This document shows positions 53,308-63,564 of a DNA stretch of 64,000 nucleotides, piece after piece. Location of the stretch: assembly GCA_938036875.1 (NCBI GenBank), contig CALHVX010000044.1, positions 1 through 64,000 of the forward strand. The letters run 5' to 3'. The DNA is from an uncultured Pseudomonadales bacterium (GTDB taxonomy: Bacteria > Pseudomonadota > Gammaproteobacteria > Pseudomonadales > Azotimanducaceae). How positions within the stretch are numbered: the stretch's first letter is position 1; each line of letters begins with the position of its first letter. The position numbers and the translations under genes were made by a program. Under the pieces are notes generated by a model. That model saw only the letters and a list, made by a program, of their open reading frames with translations, did not search any database and was not told where the DNA came from.

Positions 53308-54852
53308 GTGAGTTCACTACAAACCAAATCGCAGGGACCGCTAACGGGCCGTCAGACAGTTCTTTACGCGCGCGTTGGGCTAGCGCTTGCTTTGTTAGTA
53401 GTTGCCTACAGCAGCTTTAGAATTCTCGGTGGCGTTGTAGAGCTGTGGCAGACTCAAGATGCCTTCTCGCACGGCTGGGCCATCTTGTGCATGGTGCTCT
53501 ATCTATTGTGGCTTCAGCGGCGCGAGATATTGGCAGACCAGCTTGAACCATTTTGGCTAGCCCTGTTACCTATTGCCGGCATTGGCCTACTTCAATCTAC
53601 TGGTGTACTGAACCTAGAAATGTTCTTACTACCCAGTCTTCTGATGTGCATTGTCATTCTGTTTGTGGGACCGCGTGCCTCTATAAAGTACGCCTTTCCA
53701 TTATTGCTATTGCACGCAGCGCTACCTGGCTGGGGTCAAGCACTACCATTGCTACACAAGATGACAGTGCTAGCGGTCCAGCAAATGCTCTCGCTTACGG
53801 GTATAACGGCCTTTTTTGATGGCGCTGTGGTCAACATACCGTCTGGCTCGTTTATCATTGAAGATGGCTGCAGCGGCATGAATTATTTCATCGTTGGCAC
53901 CACCATCGCTTCGATCTACGCCTACCTTGGACCACGCAGCTGGCGCCTGGCAGCGATTAGTTTGTGTCTAGGGATACTATTGTCGGTCATTGCTAATTGG
54001 GTGCGCGTATATGGTGTCATTCTTATTGGGCATTTCACCGATATGCAGAGCCCGATTGTTAACAACCATGGAACTTTTGGCTGGTTTATCTTTGCCGGTG
54101 CCATGATCTTGTTTTACCTAGTCATGGCGCGGTTGTTTCCAGATGAGCGCTTTTTAAAACCCAAAAAGGCTGATGATCCAACTAGCGATCTATCAGGTGA
54201 CGGGCTCTCCAATTCAAACCTAGGAGATTTCGGCCTTGCCACCGCCCTGGTTGCTGTCAGCTTGCTGATTGCTCTGCAACTAGGCGGGCTTACCAATTGG
54301 CTGTTAGCAAGCGACAACCCTTTAGCTGCCCTCAGCCTACCGCAGGAAGCTAGCAGCACCTTGCAACCCAACCGCTGGAAACCCAGGGTTCATGGTGCAA
54401 CCGACATCAAATCAACCACCATTGGCTCTGTAAGCCTGGATGTAGCGCGGTTTGACCGGGCCTCTAGTGCGGCGTTGGTTCAAGATGATGAGGTTTGGGC
54501 CGATGGAAAAGTTTGGCGAATGTTGGATTGGCGCATCGAAAACCAATCCGGCACGCCGGTACAACGTTTGGATTTACGCTCCAACAACAAACGCGTTTTA
54601 GTTTGGACCTGGTACGGAGTTGATCAATACCAAAGTGCAGGCCGCACAACGATACGGCTTCGCCAAGCGATGTCACGCTACTTCGGCTCAGGAACTGGCT
54701 ACGTGGTGATTTTATCTGTGAACTGTCAGCTTGCCGATTGCGCGGATGGAGAAGCCGCACTAGAGGACTTTATGCGAACAACTAGCCCTGCACTCATGCC
54801 GCAGATAGCCGAATCCATGCTCAGCACAACAAGCCCGGAGAAGGCGTTATGA
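53308..54852 (+). CDS. Exosortase (XrtA-like) fused to EpsI domain
   Basis: 514 residues. An exosortase core of ~8 membrane helices (residues ~20-285) with C188 (EDGCSG), R233 (NWVRVYGV) and H254 (NNHGTFGW), the three catalytic residues. The C-terminal ~170 residues (340-510) are an EpsI-like extracytoplasmic domain. Exosortases process PEP-CTERM-type proteins for attachment at the cell surface, and gene neighbours are usually exopolysaccharide genes, as here. The D before GCSG differs from the usual EACSG. GTG start 53308. Overlaps the next gene (ATGA). Confidence 0.88.
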   Translation: MSSLQTKSQGPLTGRQTVLYARVGLALALLVVAYSSFRILGGVVELWQTQDAFSHGWAILCMVLYLLWLQRREILADQLEPFWLALLPIAGIGLLQSTGVLNLEMFLLPSLLMCIVILFVGPRASIKYAFPLLLLHAALPGWGQALPLLHKMTVLAVQQMLSLTGITAFFDGAVVNIPSGSFIIEDGCSGMNYFIVGTTIASIYAYLGPRSWRLAAISLCLGILLSVIANWVRVYGVILIGHFTDMQSPIVNNHGTFGWFIFAGAMILFYLVMARLFPDERFLKPKKADDPTSDLSGDGLSNSNLGDFGLATALVAVSLLIALQLGGLTNWLLASDNPLAALSLPQEASSTLQPNRWKPRVHGATDIKSTTIGSVSLDVARFDRASSAALVQDDEVWADGKVWRMLDWRIENQSGTPVQRLDLRSNNKRVLVWTWYGVDQYQSAGRTTIRLRQAMSRYFGSGTGYVVILSVNCQLADCADGEAALEDFMRTTSPALMPQIAESMLSTTSPEKAL

Positions 54853-56084
54853 AGCTAGGTATCTTTTTGTCGATGTTTCCGGAGCCGCACGAAACCTTCA
54901 TTTTGCGAGAGCTCGTCGCGCTGGAGCGAGAGGGCATAGAGTTTGAAATATTTTCACTTCAGCCGCCAAGAGACCCAATTACTGCTGCTGAGGCGCAATC
55001 GCTAGTTGATCGCAAAACGCACTATGGAAAGTTGTTAGGCCTGTCCAGCCTGATTGCCTTTGCGAGCGCTTTTGTTCGTTCACCAATTTCCATGTTGAGC
55101 ATTGTCGGGCGCATCATTCGCCATGGCTGGCAGCGTCCCATGGATCTTATTAAAGACCTTGCTGTGTTACCGCTCAGCTTTAAATTTGCCGCTGACTTCG
55201 ATCGTCTTGGGATCACGGCTCTTCATAGCCATTGGGCGAATGTACCCATGACCGCTTGCTGGGCGCTAAGCCGTTACACCGGCCTTAACTGGTCTGCGGC
55301 CATTCATGGAGAAGACATCTTTTCTAAGAACCCTATGCTCGAGTACAAACTAGACAAGGCAACTTTTGCCGTGGTCTGCACTGATTATTTTCGCGCTCAC
55401 CTCGCTGATAACATGGGGCACAGTCATCCGAAGAATATTCACTGTAACTATCATGGCTTGGAACCGAAGCTGGTAGAGCGAGCTCAACAGTTTGAGTTCG
55501 ACTACGATCGTCAAGGTAGCAAAAACATACTTTCTATTGGCAGGTTGGTCCCAACCAAAGGACATGCCGAATTAATCAGCGCATTGGGGCAAGTGACCCC
55601 CGACCTTGATATTCGATTGAAAATTGTTGGTAGTGGCCCCGCAGAACAAGAGTTGCGGGACCTCGCCAAAAGGGTCGGTGTAGTCGATCGAGTGGATTTC
55701 TTAGGCTTGCTTGATCATCAACAAGTGATGCAGGCCATCGAAGAGGCTGATGTTTTTTGTCTACCTTCTAGATTTATTCCTGGGCATCCACCAGACGGCA
55801 TACCCAATGTGCTTGCAGAGGCCATGGTGTTTGGCTTACCGGTAATTTCTACGAAGCTTGGGGCTATTCCCGAATTGGTCGACGACGGTGTTAACGGTTT
55901 GCTAGTTACCCCAGGAGACATAGCTGAAATTAGTGAGGCGTTGCGACAAGTTTTTACCGACGATAGTTTGCGTAGCAATTTAGGGCGCCAAGGTCGCAAT
56001 AAGGTTATGGGCCTTTTCGATCAATCACGAAACATCAATGAGCTAATTGGTTTTTTTGATCGATACCACGGAGCTAAGGGTTAA
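54849..56084 (+). CDS. Glycosyltransferase family 4
   Basis: 411 residues. GT-B fold with C-terminal Glycos_transf_1: ILSIGRLVPTKGHAELI, KIVGSGPAEQELRDLA and the EX7E-type GIPNVLAEAMVFGLPVISTKLG. Retaining transferase adding a sugar from NDP-sugar to the repeat unit. Translation overlaps the exosortase stop, so coupled. Confidence 0.9.
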   Translation: MKLGIFLSMFPEPHETFILRELVALEREGIEFEIFSLQPPRDPITAAEAQSLVDRKTHYGKLLGLSSLIAFASAFVRSPISMLSIVGRIIRHGWQRPMDLIKDLAVLPLSFKFAADFDRLGITALHSHWANVPMTACWALSRYTGLNWSAAIHGEDIFSKNPMLEYKLDKATFAVVCTDYFRAHLADNMGHSHPKNIHCNYHGLEPKLVERAQQFEFDYDRQGSKNILSIGRLVPTKGHAELISALGQVTPDLDIRLKIVGSGPAEQELRDLAKRVGVVDRVDFLGLLDHQQVMQAIEEADVFCLPSRFIPGHPPDGIPNVLAEAMVFGLPVISTKLGAIPELVDDGVNGLLVTPGDIAEISEALRQVFTDDSLRSNLGRQGRNKVMGLFDQSRNINELIGFFDRYHGAKG

Positions 56085-57305
56085 ATGGCTGTCCTTTTTA
56101 CTTGGGTGACGCTCATCAGCCTAGCAGGTGTGGTCTACAGCTACATGGGCTATCCAATGCTACTTTGGGTGGCGGCCAAACTAGGTTTTGGGCGCCGGGC
56201 GGCGGTTGAGCCCAATGGATCAAAGTCCGATGCACAAAGTGGCACAAAACGTGTGGATGTCATCATTGCGGCCTTCAATGAAGAAGACGGAATACAAGAC
56301 TGTGTTACCGCATTGCTGGAGCAGAACAACGAGGCTTTTGATATTCATGTATATATCGGGAGCGATGCCAGCGAAGATGCTACAAATCAAATTTTACAGG
56401 GCATAGACTCGGATCGACTACACCTGTTCCTCTTTGAGCAGCGGCGGGGCAAAACCGCCGTTCTGAACGATTTGCTGAAAGAAGTCGATGCTCCCTATTT
56501 AGTGTTCAGTGACGCGGATATTGTCTTTGCACCGAGCACCATTGCGGATTTAGTTGCTGAGCTCGAAGCCGGCAATTGGGCTTGCGTTTGCGGGCATCTA
56601 AACTTGCTTGATGCGGAATCTGGCCAAAATTTGGATGGTGCATATTGGCGTTACGAACGGCTAGTGAGGCAGCTAGAAGCGCAGCTCAATACGCTAGTGT
56701 CTATTCCCGGCGCTATTTTTTGCATCAGAAACGAGCAAGTTACCGCATTACCTGATGGCTGCATCAATGATGACCTATTTCAAGCGCTCAGTTTGCTGAC
56801 AAAAAAGCAAATCACCGGCTACGCCAAGCAAGCCCAAGCATCCGGTTATAACACCACATCGCTAGAGGCGGAGCGCAGTAGAAGGCTGCGGATTGGAATG
56901 GGGAACTACCAAGCGGAAAAATACTTTCGCAACCAGTTAACAAACTTTGAGCCGCTGTCTGCCTTCCAATATTTGTCGCACAAAGTGTTGCGCTGGTACA
57001 CCCCACATCTACTCATATTGGGGCTTGCCGCTTCCGCGTTAGGCAGCCTACTTGGCTCGCCGCTCTGTAGTATTTTGCTCTTAGCGCAAGTTGCGTTGTA
57101 CCTTTTCTGTGGAGTAACCAAACTTATCTCCTCTAGTGTGAAACTGCCAGGAATAGTGTTGCTGCCCCTGTTTTTTCTTGAGATGAACATTGCATTTTTA
57201 GCCGCATACCATCGCTATCTAGAAAACGATGTGAGCCATCTTTGGGGTACACCGCGCACGAACCTCAATATCCCAACCGATAGTTCAGATGAGGCAGTAA
57301 GGTGA
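56085..57305 (+). CDS. Glycosyltransferase family 2, membrane-associated
   Basis: 406 residues. N-terminal membrane helix, GT-A domain with VDVIIAAFNEED, the D-x-D-like FSDADIVF and ED-like INDDLFQALSLL; four hydrophobic C-terminal helices (~300-385). Resembles cellulose-synthase/HasA-type inverting transferases acting at the inner membrane. ATG directly follows the GT4 stop. Confidence 0.88.
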   Translation: MAVLFTWVTLISLAGVVYSYMGYPMLLWVAAKLGFGRRAAVEPNGSKSDAQSGTKRVDVIIAAFNEEDGIQDCVTALLEQNNEAFDIHVYIGSDASEDATNQILQGIDSDRLHLFLFEQRRGKTAVLNDLLKEVDAPYLVFSDADIVFAPSTIADLVAELEAGNWACVCGHLNLLDAESGQNLDGAYWRYERLVRQLEAQLNTLVSIPGAIFCIRNEQVTALPDGCINDDLFQALSLLTKKQITGYAKQAQASGYNTTSLEAERSRRLRIGMGNYQAEKYFRNQLTNFEPLSAFQYLSHKVLRWYTPHLLILGLAASALGSLLGSPLCSILLLAQVALYLFCGVTKLISSSVKLPGIVLLPLFFLEMNIAFLAAYHRYLENDVSHLWGTPRTNLNIPTDSSDEAVR

Positions 57306-58072
57306 GTAGTTTCAGTGTCTTGATGTATCACGCCATTCCGCTGGAAATAAGGGCGGGCGCTGATCTCGACTTTGACCCTCACTATGCTGTCACTGTCGCA
57401 GATTTCACCCGGCAGATGGAATTTATCAGCAAGCAGCAAAAGCTGGGTTCAAAGATCGCTGGGCGAAGTGCTAGTGCCAATGAGGTTTACATCACCTTCG
57501 ATGATGGGCATCTAACGAACTACACCCAAGCATTCCCAGTATTGCAAGCCTGCGGCTTCACGGCCGAGTTCTACATCAATACAGCAACTGTAGGCACAGC
57601 CGGTTATGTCAGTTGGGATCAGTTGCGAGAGATGCACCAGGCCGGTATGGCCATTGAAAGTCACGGCCACGACCACGTTTTGATGAACGAATTGAGCGAA
57701 GATGCCGTGCGGCTGCAGTTGCAGCAATCCTACGATCTGATTAAACAAGAAATCGGAAGCTCACCAATAGTTTTTTCACCACCAGGTGGCCGAATGCATC
57801 CAGCAATGCAGCATTTGGTTCCAGAAATTGGTTTTCAGTATGTCGCTTACTCAAAGCCAGGCGTCTGGGACGGGGGCAATAGGTTCATACCTCGTTATCC
57901 AGTTCTAGCCAATTCCAACGAACAATTTGAAGCAGCAGTACTGCAAAACTTCAAGTTTCGGCTAAAAACCAAAGTCCGCCATGACGTCATGGGGCTGGCA
58001 AAAAAGGTGCTCGGCAACAGCGGGTACGAGCGATTACGCGCCACTTTGCTAGCGAAAAGGCAGGAAACCTAA
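57302..58072 (+). CDS. Polysaccharide deacetylase family protein
   Basis: 256 residues of the NodB family. TFDDG (catalytic Asp pair, ~residue 60) and HGHDH (metal-binding His) are present, then FSPPGG and ...VRHDVMGL. Removes N- or O-acetyl from glycans. No signal peptide visible, so it may act on a lipid-linked or cytoplasmic-side substrate. GTG start overlaps the GT2 stop (GTGA). Confidence 0.88.
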   Translation: MSSFSVLMYHAIPLEIRAGADLDFDPHYAVTVADFTRQMEFISKQQKLGSKIAGRSASANEVYITFDDGHLTNYTQAFPVLQACGFTAEFYINTATVGTAGYVSWDQLREMHQAGMAIESHGHDHVLMNELSEDAVRLQLQQSYDLIKQEIGSSPIVFSPPGGRMHPAMQHLVPEIGFQYVAYSKPGVWDGGNRFIPRYPVLANSNEQFEAAVLQNFKFRLKTKVRHDVMGLAKKVLGNSGYERLRATLLAKRQET

Positions 58073-58073
58073 C

Positions 58074-59603
58074 GTGTCGACGATCAATAAATTTTGGAAT
58101 GGCGTGTTTTGGAGTTACTCAACACTATTCTTCAAGTTGGTGGTGGGCCTCGGCTCATCGATAGTGTTTGTCCGTTATCTGGGAGCATCTGACTACGGGC
58201 TAGTTGTTGTTTTGATGGACTTCTTGATGTTGGTGGCTATCTTACTGTCGGGTGGCTTAGGGATTATTCAGAGCCGAGTGCTACCTAGTCTCATTGCTCG
58301 AGAAGAGTTCGGACAAGCGCGTTCGTTCTTGCAACGAATTAATGGCTACCGCATGGCTATTGCCACAAGCACAAGCATCTTAGGCTATCTCAACTTAGAT
58401 TGGATACAAGCCACTCTGTTTCCAGCCATGCCACGCGAACTGTTAATCGCTGTGCTGCTGTCCATTCCAGTGCAAATGCTGGGTACCTGTATGCGTGGCG
58501 CGCTGGAAGTTACATTTCATCAAAAGCTCACCAATCTAGCCGACTTATCGGCATTGGTTCTTAAGCTAGTGAACGTACTGCCGGTTATATATTTCGAGCT
58601 GGGCGTTGTGGCGTTCTTTTTTGCCAATCTTCTCAGTGATGTGATTGTCACCCTGTTTTTTGTAAACGCGGCACGCACTCGAGTTTGGCTGCGTTACATG
58701 AAAACGCGCTTGGTCCCTTACACGGGGCCTATTTGGCTTGCGGGTGCCACCATGATGCTAATCATGTTCTCCAGCCAGTTGCTTGGCAAAGAGATAGGTA
58801 CCCAGATGCTGTCCTTGAGGCTAGGAGAACAGGCTCCAGAGGTGGTCACGCTATATTCCCTGGCTTTTGTATTGGTCTCTCGCTGTTTACTCTTTACCGG
58901 CATTGGTGGCAGCGGTTTAAGCAATTTGACTCAAGCAGCGCTATCAGAGATGAAAACCAATGGCGATGAAGCCGCGGTTCGTTCGCTATACACCTATCAG
59001 TTGCAAATGTATTCGTTCATTGCCTTTCCTATGATGATTGGTGGTGCGGTAGTTGGACCAGATGTGTTGACCCTTATGTATGGTGATCTGGGCTTTAAGC
59101 AATCTGCGCTCATTCCGACAACCTTTGTTTTATTGCTGCCGCTGCTCTTAATGAACATCAACTACACCTTGCTCTTCGTTTACGAGCGAGAGCGGTTCCT
59201 ACTGTTTAATCGAGTGTTATGGGGTGGGACCAATGCAGCGCTTTGCTATTATTTTGCTATCTACGGCGCTTTTGGCGTGGTGGCCTGTACGGCCTCATGT
59301 CTTGTGATCTGTGTTATCACCGAAACCTTTGTCGCCCGAAAATCACTAAACCTACAGATACCGGTACGCTTTCTCGCTAAAATATGCCTCGCGGCGGCGC
59401 TCATGGGCGCTTGTTTGATTACCTGCGACCAAATGCTGAAAGATAGTTCGGTTGCAGTACGCTTACTGTCTAATCTATTTATTGGTGTATTCAGTTACGT
59501 CATTGCGTTGTATCTTCTAACGCCATTTGACCGCAAGCAGATCGCAGGCTCAACTTTCTTACAGGGGGCGCCCAAACGGCTTCTCCTACAACTCGCGAAA
59601 TAA
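58074..59603 (+). CDS. Lipopolysaccharide/oligosaccharide flippase (Wzx-like)
   Basis: 509 residues, ~12-14 hydrophobic helices, MATE/PST-type layout, N-terminus FWSYSTLFFKLVVGLGSSIVFVRYLG as in polysaccharide biosynthesis proteins. Likely flips the lipid-linked repeat unit to the periplasm. GTG start 58074, 2 bp after the deacetylase stop. Confidence 0.85.
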   Translation: MSTINKFWNGVFWSYSTLFFKLVVGLGSSIVFVRYLGASDYGLVVVLMDFLMLVAILLSGGLGIIQSRVLPSLIAREEFGQARSFLQRINGYRMAIATSTSILGYLNLDWIQATLFPAMPRELLIAVLLSIPVQMLGTCMRGALEVTFHQKLTNLADLSALVLKLVNVLPVIYFELGVVAFFFANLLSDVIVTLFFVNAARTRVWLRYMKTRLVPYTGPIWLAGATMMLIMFSSQLLGKEIGTQMLSLRLGEQAPEVVTLYSLAFVLVSRCLLFTGIGGSGLSNLTQAALSEMKTNGDEAAVRSLYTYQLQMYSFIAFPMMIGGAVVGPDVLTLMYGDLGFKQSALIPTTFVLLLPLLLMNINYTLLFVYERERFLLFNRVLWGGTNAALCYYFAIYGAFGVVACTASCLVICVITETFVARKSLNLQIPVRFLAKICLAAALMGACLITCDQMLKDSSVAVRLLSNLFIGVFSYVIALYLLTPFDRKQIAGSTFLQGAPKRLLLQLAK

Positions 59604-59614
59604 CTGGACAGGCA

Positions 59615-60940
59615 ATGAGCTACTTAAAGGCTGAACAGAACACTGGCGTTATCTCGGAGTTCCGTAACTTTAGCGGAATGGAAATGATGATTATTGCGTT
59701 GGCAGCGTATACGCCCTTGCAGTCTCATCTACCTCAATCCCTTGGCGTGCCCGGGCTAAACGTTGCTAATCTGTTCTTCCTTACCAGCGTTATCCTACTC
59801 ACCTCAAGAGGCTACGAAAAACTAGATTCTCCACCGCTCAAAGGAAACCTTGTATGGTTTTACATAATGCTGGTTTTTGGCTTCTTTGTGGCGCAAATAC
59901 GTATGCCCATAGATACACTAGTTGACGTTACCTATGTCAAAACAGCCATTGTCTATTCGCTGTATTTCTTCCTTTTTTATCACGCGGTTCGAGATTTAAA
60001 TGTCATTCGATACCTCTTCTGGACCATGGTTTTTGTGACCTTTTTGGTCGGGGTCGAAGCATTTAGAGAGGGTTTGGCTTTCGGTTTTAACTCATTCCAA
60101 CCAACACAGCGCGCTGGAGGTCCCTTCGGCAACTACTCAGCCTCAAACAGAGCGGGCATATTTTTTGCCATGTATACCCCAATGCTGTTGGCCTCTTTCT
60201 TGTACTACCCAAAAACCATCGTCAAGCTAATGCTCGCCGTTGCTATGTTGTTTGTTTTGGGTGGTCTGTTTGCAACTTACTCAAGGCAAGCCTACCTAAT
60301 CACTGCGGTTGTCCTAACCTACTGCATGGTTTCTAAGAATAAAGGGCTGCTGGTTTTAGTTGTAATCTTAGGGCTCGGCTACCAGTTCTGGGCTCCTGAA
60401 GGCGTTGTGGATCGAATGTCTGAAACGCGAGTGGTTGTCGATGGGGTGGAGCAACTGGATTCCAGTACCGAGTCTAGGCCAATACTCTGGAAAGGCGGCT
60501 GGGATATGTTCAAGTCCAACCCTTTAGGGGTTGGCATTGTAAGGTTCCGGGAAGAGATCGGCAGCTACAGCAGTATTAGCAATCTGGATGCGCATAACTT
60601 CTATGTACTGACATTGGCGGAGTTAGGCCTCATAGGTTTCATTGTGCTCATGATCTTGATAAAAAATATGCTGGTATTGGTGTTTCGGTTGAAAAAGAAA
60701 ATGCAGATTGCCGCCGCTCGCCATAAAGACAACGATCCTTATCTGGTCATTATGCCGCTTGCGCTAACCGCATCTACGCTTTCGTTGGTGGTTGGCAATA
60801 TGTATGGCAGCCCATTTCTTATGGGGGAGGTGACTTGCTTTTTCTGGATTCTACTGGCTATCACCATTCGTTATTATCAAATTCGCTTTGGTGTAGCAGG
60901 TATAGACGACTTACCAAAAGAGCCAAAAAAGGCGATTTAA
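59615..60940 (+). CDS. O-antigen ligase/polymerase (Wzy-like) membrane protein
   Basis: 441 residues with ~11 helices. A large extracytoplasmic loop before helix 9 holds STESRPILWKGGWDMFKSNPLGVG...NLDAHNFYVLTLAELG, the Wzy_C ligase/polymerase signature. Polymerises or ligates the exported repeat units. RBS GGACAGG before ATG 59615. It ends the run. Confidence 0.85.
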   Translation: MSYLKAEQNTGVISEFRNFSGMEMMIIALAAYTPLQSHLPQSLGVPGLNVANLFFLTSVILLTSRGYEKLDSPPLKGNLVWFYIMLVFGFFVAQIRMPIDTLVDVTYVKTAIVYSLYFFLFYHAVRDLNVIRYLFWTMVFVTFLVGVEAFREGLAFGFNSFQPTQRAGGPFGNYSASNRAGIFFAMYTPMLLASFLYYPKTIVKLMLAVAMLFVLGGLFATYSRQAYLITAVVLTYCMVSKNKGLLVLVVILGLGYQFWAPEGVVDRMSETRVVVDGVEQLDSSTESRPILWKGGWDMFKSNPLGVGIVRFREEIGSYSSISNLDAHNFYVLTLAELGLIGFIVLMILIKNMLVLVFRLKKKMQIAAARHKDNDPYLVIMPLALTASTLSLVVGNMYGSPFLMGEVTCFFWILLAITIRYYQIRFGVAGIDDLPKEPKKAI

Positions 60941-60944
60941 TCCA

Positions 60945-61859
60945 TTAGGGGATATATCTGATCCCCTTTATGATCAACTGTCGTGCGTTGTAGTCAGACG
61001 ACGTAAACATGCCGAGACGAAGACTCTCAACGTCTGTACCCTTCGACAAAATCTGCTTTAGATAAACGCGCATTTTTTGCTGGCCCGGCTTTACGCGCCG
61101 CTGCACCGTCCGCGCTTGCTCTCTGTTAGCCGATGGATGGGCAATAACAAATAGATCCATAGGCTCTTTACCCAAAAGCTCGAACTCAATTTCAAGTTGC
61201 TGGTGGGTTGGCGTTGGTGGCAGAACTTCAACAAAGTTTACACCTGGCCAGCTGTAACCTTCGAATGTAACCAACAGGCCATGGCGGGTTGTTGTAGTGG
61301 CGGCCTGTAGGTCGATTACTGAGCAGTTAGATCGACAAGCGTGCAGCATTAGAGAATTGGTTGCTTCATAGTCAACCAGTTCTGGATAGATGTTCGACAG
61401 GTGTGTATAGGTCATGCGGGCCATCACAATCGAATAGGCCGCAAGCACTGCCAGCAGCCCCAGCACGACTGAAATGCCTACAAAGCGTCTCCAAGACCGC
61501 CAATGGCGCGGAGAAAACCATATCCACCAAGCGGCTATAGTGAGTGCACTTGCGGCAAGGTCAACGCCTATGTCCATCATGCTCGCTGTGCCAACGGCTC
61601 TCCACATTTGGATGAGCTCGCTCAAGCCAGCAAACAAGGCGCAGCCAATAAAGGCTGTCAGCGCCCGAAGTCGATTTGTTAAAGAGGGTGCAATCCACCA
61701 CAGCAAGCTGGCAACCAGCATAAACATTGGTGCATGCATCGCATCTCTGAAACTGGCCCACCATTTAGTGCCAGTAGGGAGCGACAAAAAATTGTGCAAC
61801 ACCAATATCGCCAGCAAGCCGAAAAACGCTAGACATACCTTGTGGAAGCGAATCGCCAA
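60945..61859 (-). CDS. VanZ-like membrane protein
   Basis: 304 residues. Helices at residues ~8-25, 42-62, 70-90, 95-112 and 120-145, with the VanZ-type LSELIQMWR and the start KVCLAFFGLLAILVLHNFL. A ~140-residue extracytoplasmic C-terminal part follows. VanZ proteins are linked to antibiotic resistance and polysaccharide loci; function unknown. TTG start 61859. Convergent with the ligase. Confidence 0.72.
   Translation of the reverse strand: MAIRFHKVCLAFFGLLAILVLHNFLSLPTGTKWWASFRDAMHAPMFMLVASLLWWIAPSLTNRLRALTAFIGCALFAGLSELIQMWRAVGTASMMDIGVDLAASALTIAAWWIWFSPRHWRSWRRFVGISVVLGLLAVLAAYSIVMARMTYTHLSNIYPELVDYEATNSLMLHACRSNCSVIDLQAATTTTRHGLLVTFEGYSWPGVNFVEVLPPTPTHQQLEIEFELLGKEPMDLFVIAHPSANREQARTVQRRVKPGQQKMRVYLKQILSKGTDVESLRLGMFTSSDYNARQLIIKGIRYIP
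60947..60970. terminator. Hairpin at the end of the exopolysaccharide run
   Basis: AGGGGAT (60947-60953), 7-base loop, ATCCCCT (60961-60967) and TTT. It lies between convergent genes and could serve both strands; the T-tract is short. It overlaps the VanZ-like stop codon region. Confidence 0.4.
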
Positions 61860-61960
61860 CCGCAGAATCTCTGTTTGAATGCTAAAAAACGGTCATCGTG
61901 CCTATTCAAAACGAGCTCTGCTAACCTGTTGTGTTAGGTCGGACCTAGCTCACTTCGGGC

Positions 61961-62911
61961 TTACAAGGATCGGCCGCTAACTGCAGCCATAAATCGCTGT
62001 AGCACTCGTTTGCGGCGCCACCAGTCGATATCCATTGGCACTTTGCCCGCGTACTGTCGAAACAGCACGTACGCTCGCTCTAATGCACTTTGATTGCGTT
62101 GTGCGGTGGCAAGCTGCGGTTCGTAGCCCGCTAGCACCATTTCATCAAAGCATAGGCTTTCGAGCAATTTAACTTGGTCATCCGACATCGCGGACTTCCA
62201 TTTTTCTAGGCTTGAATTTGACACAGGCCATTCTTGCAAAATGCGCTTGCTATTCTCTTGACTTTCGACGCCTGCATGGGCGAAGACCTTACTTAAAGTT
62301 TCAAAAGGCTCCGCAACTAGCTCTTCGTATTTAATGACCAAAACACGCTCAGCATCTTCGGCATTGAGGCGTGTGAGGGAGGCATGCGAATTCCAATAGA
62401 TTGATGAATAGCGCAATTGATGTCCGAATAGCTTTGATTGCGACACATAGACGGCCCTAGGGTCACGAACCAATATGACAATTTTGCAGTTCGGCCAATG
62501 CTTAATCAATTCAGGTGCAAACTCCAAACGGAGCATCTTGTTGCCCCAGGCGCCATCATCAATCGGGCCTTTGATTTCGCTTTGCTCCAGATAGATAGAT
62601 TCGATGAACTGTGGAAAGCCCGGGTTCGCTTGATATCGCTCCCAAAGCGCGTCACGACGCTTGTTCATGATATCAACCAGCCAGAGATTCTCTTTTTGCT
62701 CAGACTCGATGCTGCAAAGGCTGTCTAGTAGCTCCTCAAATTGAACGCGGGTACGAGGGTCCTTATGTTTTGAGTAGTAGGTTAAGGCTTCTTTTACGAT
62801 TAACCCTTCGTACGTCACGCGAATATCTGGGTGCGAACGGAGCATAAAGTACAAATAAGAGGTACCGCTGCGCGCTACGCCAAAGACAAATAGAGGGGTG
62901 GCTTGTTCCAT
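61961..62911 (-). CDS. Sulfotransferase family protein
   Basis: 316 residues. The PAPS-binding 5'-phosphosulfate loop is FVFGVARSGTSYLYFMLRSHP (residues ~8-27) and the 3'-phosphate site is LVRDPRAVYVSQSKL (~150). Transfers sulfate from PAPS, most probably to the exopolysaccharide of this locus. ATG 62911. The catalytic His or Glu cannot be assigned with certainty. Confidence 0.83.
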   Translation of the reverse strand: MEQATPLFVFGVARSGTSYLYFMLRSHPDIRVTYEGLIVKEALTYYSKHKDPRTRVQFEELLDSLCSIESEQKENLWLVDIMNKRRDALWERYQANPGFPQFIESIYLEQSEIKGPIDDGAWGNKMLRLEFAPELIKHWPNCKIVILVRDPRAVYVSQSKLFGHQLRYSSIYWNSHASLTRLNAEDAERVLVIKYEELVAEPFETLSKVFAHAGVESQENSKRILQEWPVSNSSLEKWKSAMSDDQVKLLESLCFDEMVLAGYEPQLATAQRNQSALERAYVLFRQYAGKVPMDIDWWRRKRVLQRFMAAVSGRSL

Positions 62912-63564
62912 AAAAATTCAGCTCGACCTTAATCACATTGATTTTTGAAAACTCAAGTCACAACAGCCGTCACTGGTGAAGCAACTGATCTGACATACGG
63001 CTTTTGCACTCGAAACTGTGCGCAGTTAACCCTGAGCATACTGTCATTTGCTAGCTATTTCTGGTGTTGCTGCAGGGCTGCTTTGGCGTGCCAAACGAGC
63101 GCACCGAGCGATCCGAGCGATCCGTTAACATTGGACCTCGGACCAAATTTTGTGGTCCCCATTTTTACGCAATAATCCGCTTAGTGTTTGCTATACCCAA
63201 TAGCTAGACAGATAGCATAGTCAACATTCCGACCTAGCTTTCCCGGAGTTTGTGGGTAAGTTGTTCTTGATGTGTGATGTGCTAGACCTGCTCGAAGGGC
63301 AATGCGAAAACAAATAGGCAGCATTATTGCCATTAAGGTGCGGCTAGATATCCAAAAGATGTCACTTTTTTGTATTGAACCAACGAGATAGATGTTGTCT
63401 CAGTATTCTAGTGATGTTGTCTGCCGAAATTTCTCGAAAGTGGCCTGACACAGTACTCACATAATCCTAACAACTTGTGAGGGGCGTCTCGGCGCTGCTC
63501 TGGTATTGGATTAACATCCTATCATTCACAAAATGTCTAGCTAAAATATGCAAGAGGCTGGTTA
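62912..63564. other. 653-bp gap without a convincing gene
   Basis: Open frames here are short and lack ribosome binding sites. A 9-bp unit GAGCGATCC is repeated twice in tandem near 63105-63123. No terminator or tRNA was seen. The gap probably carries the promoter of the exported protein at 63565. Confidence 0.5.

Noticed and set aside
62945-63175. Possible 76-residue protein upstream of the exported gene
   Set aside because: Non-ATG start, no RBS, Cys/Ser-rich composition unlike real proteins in the window.
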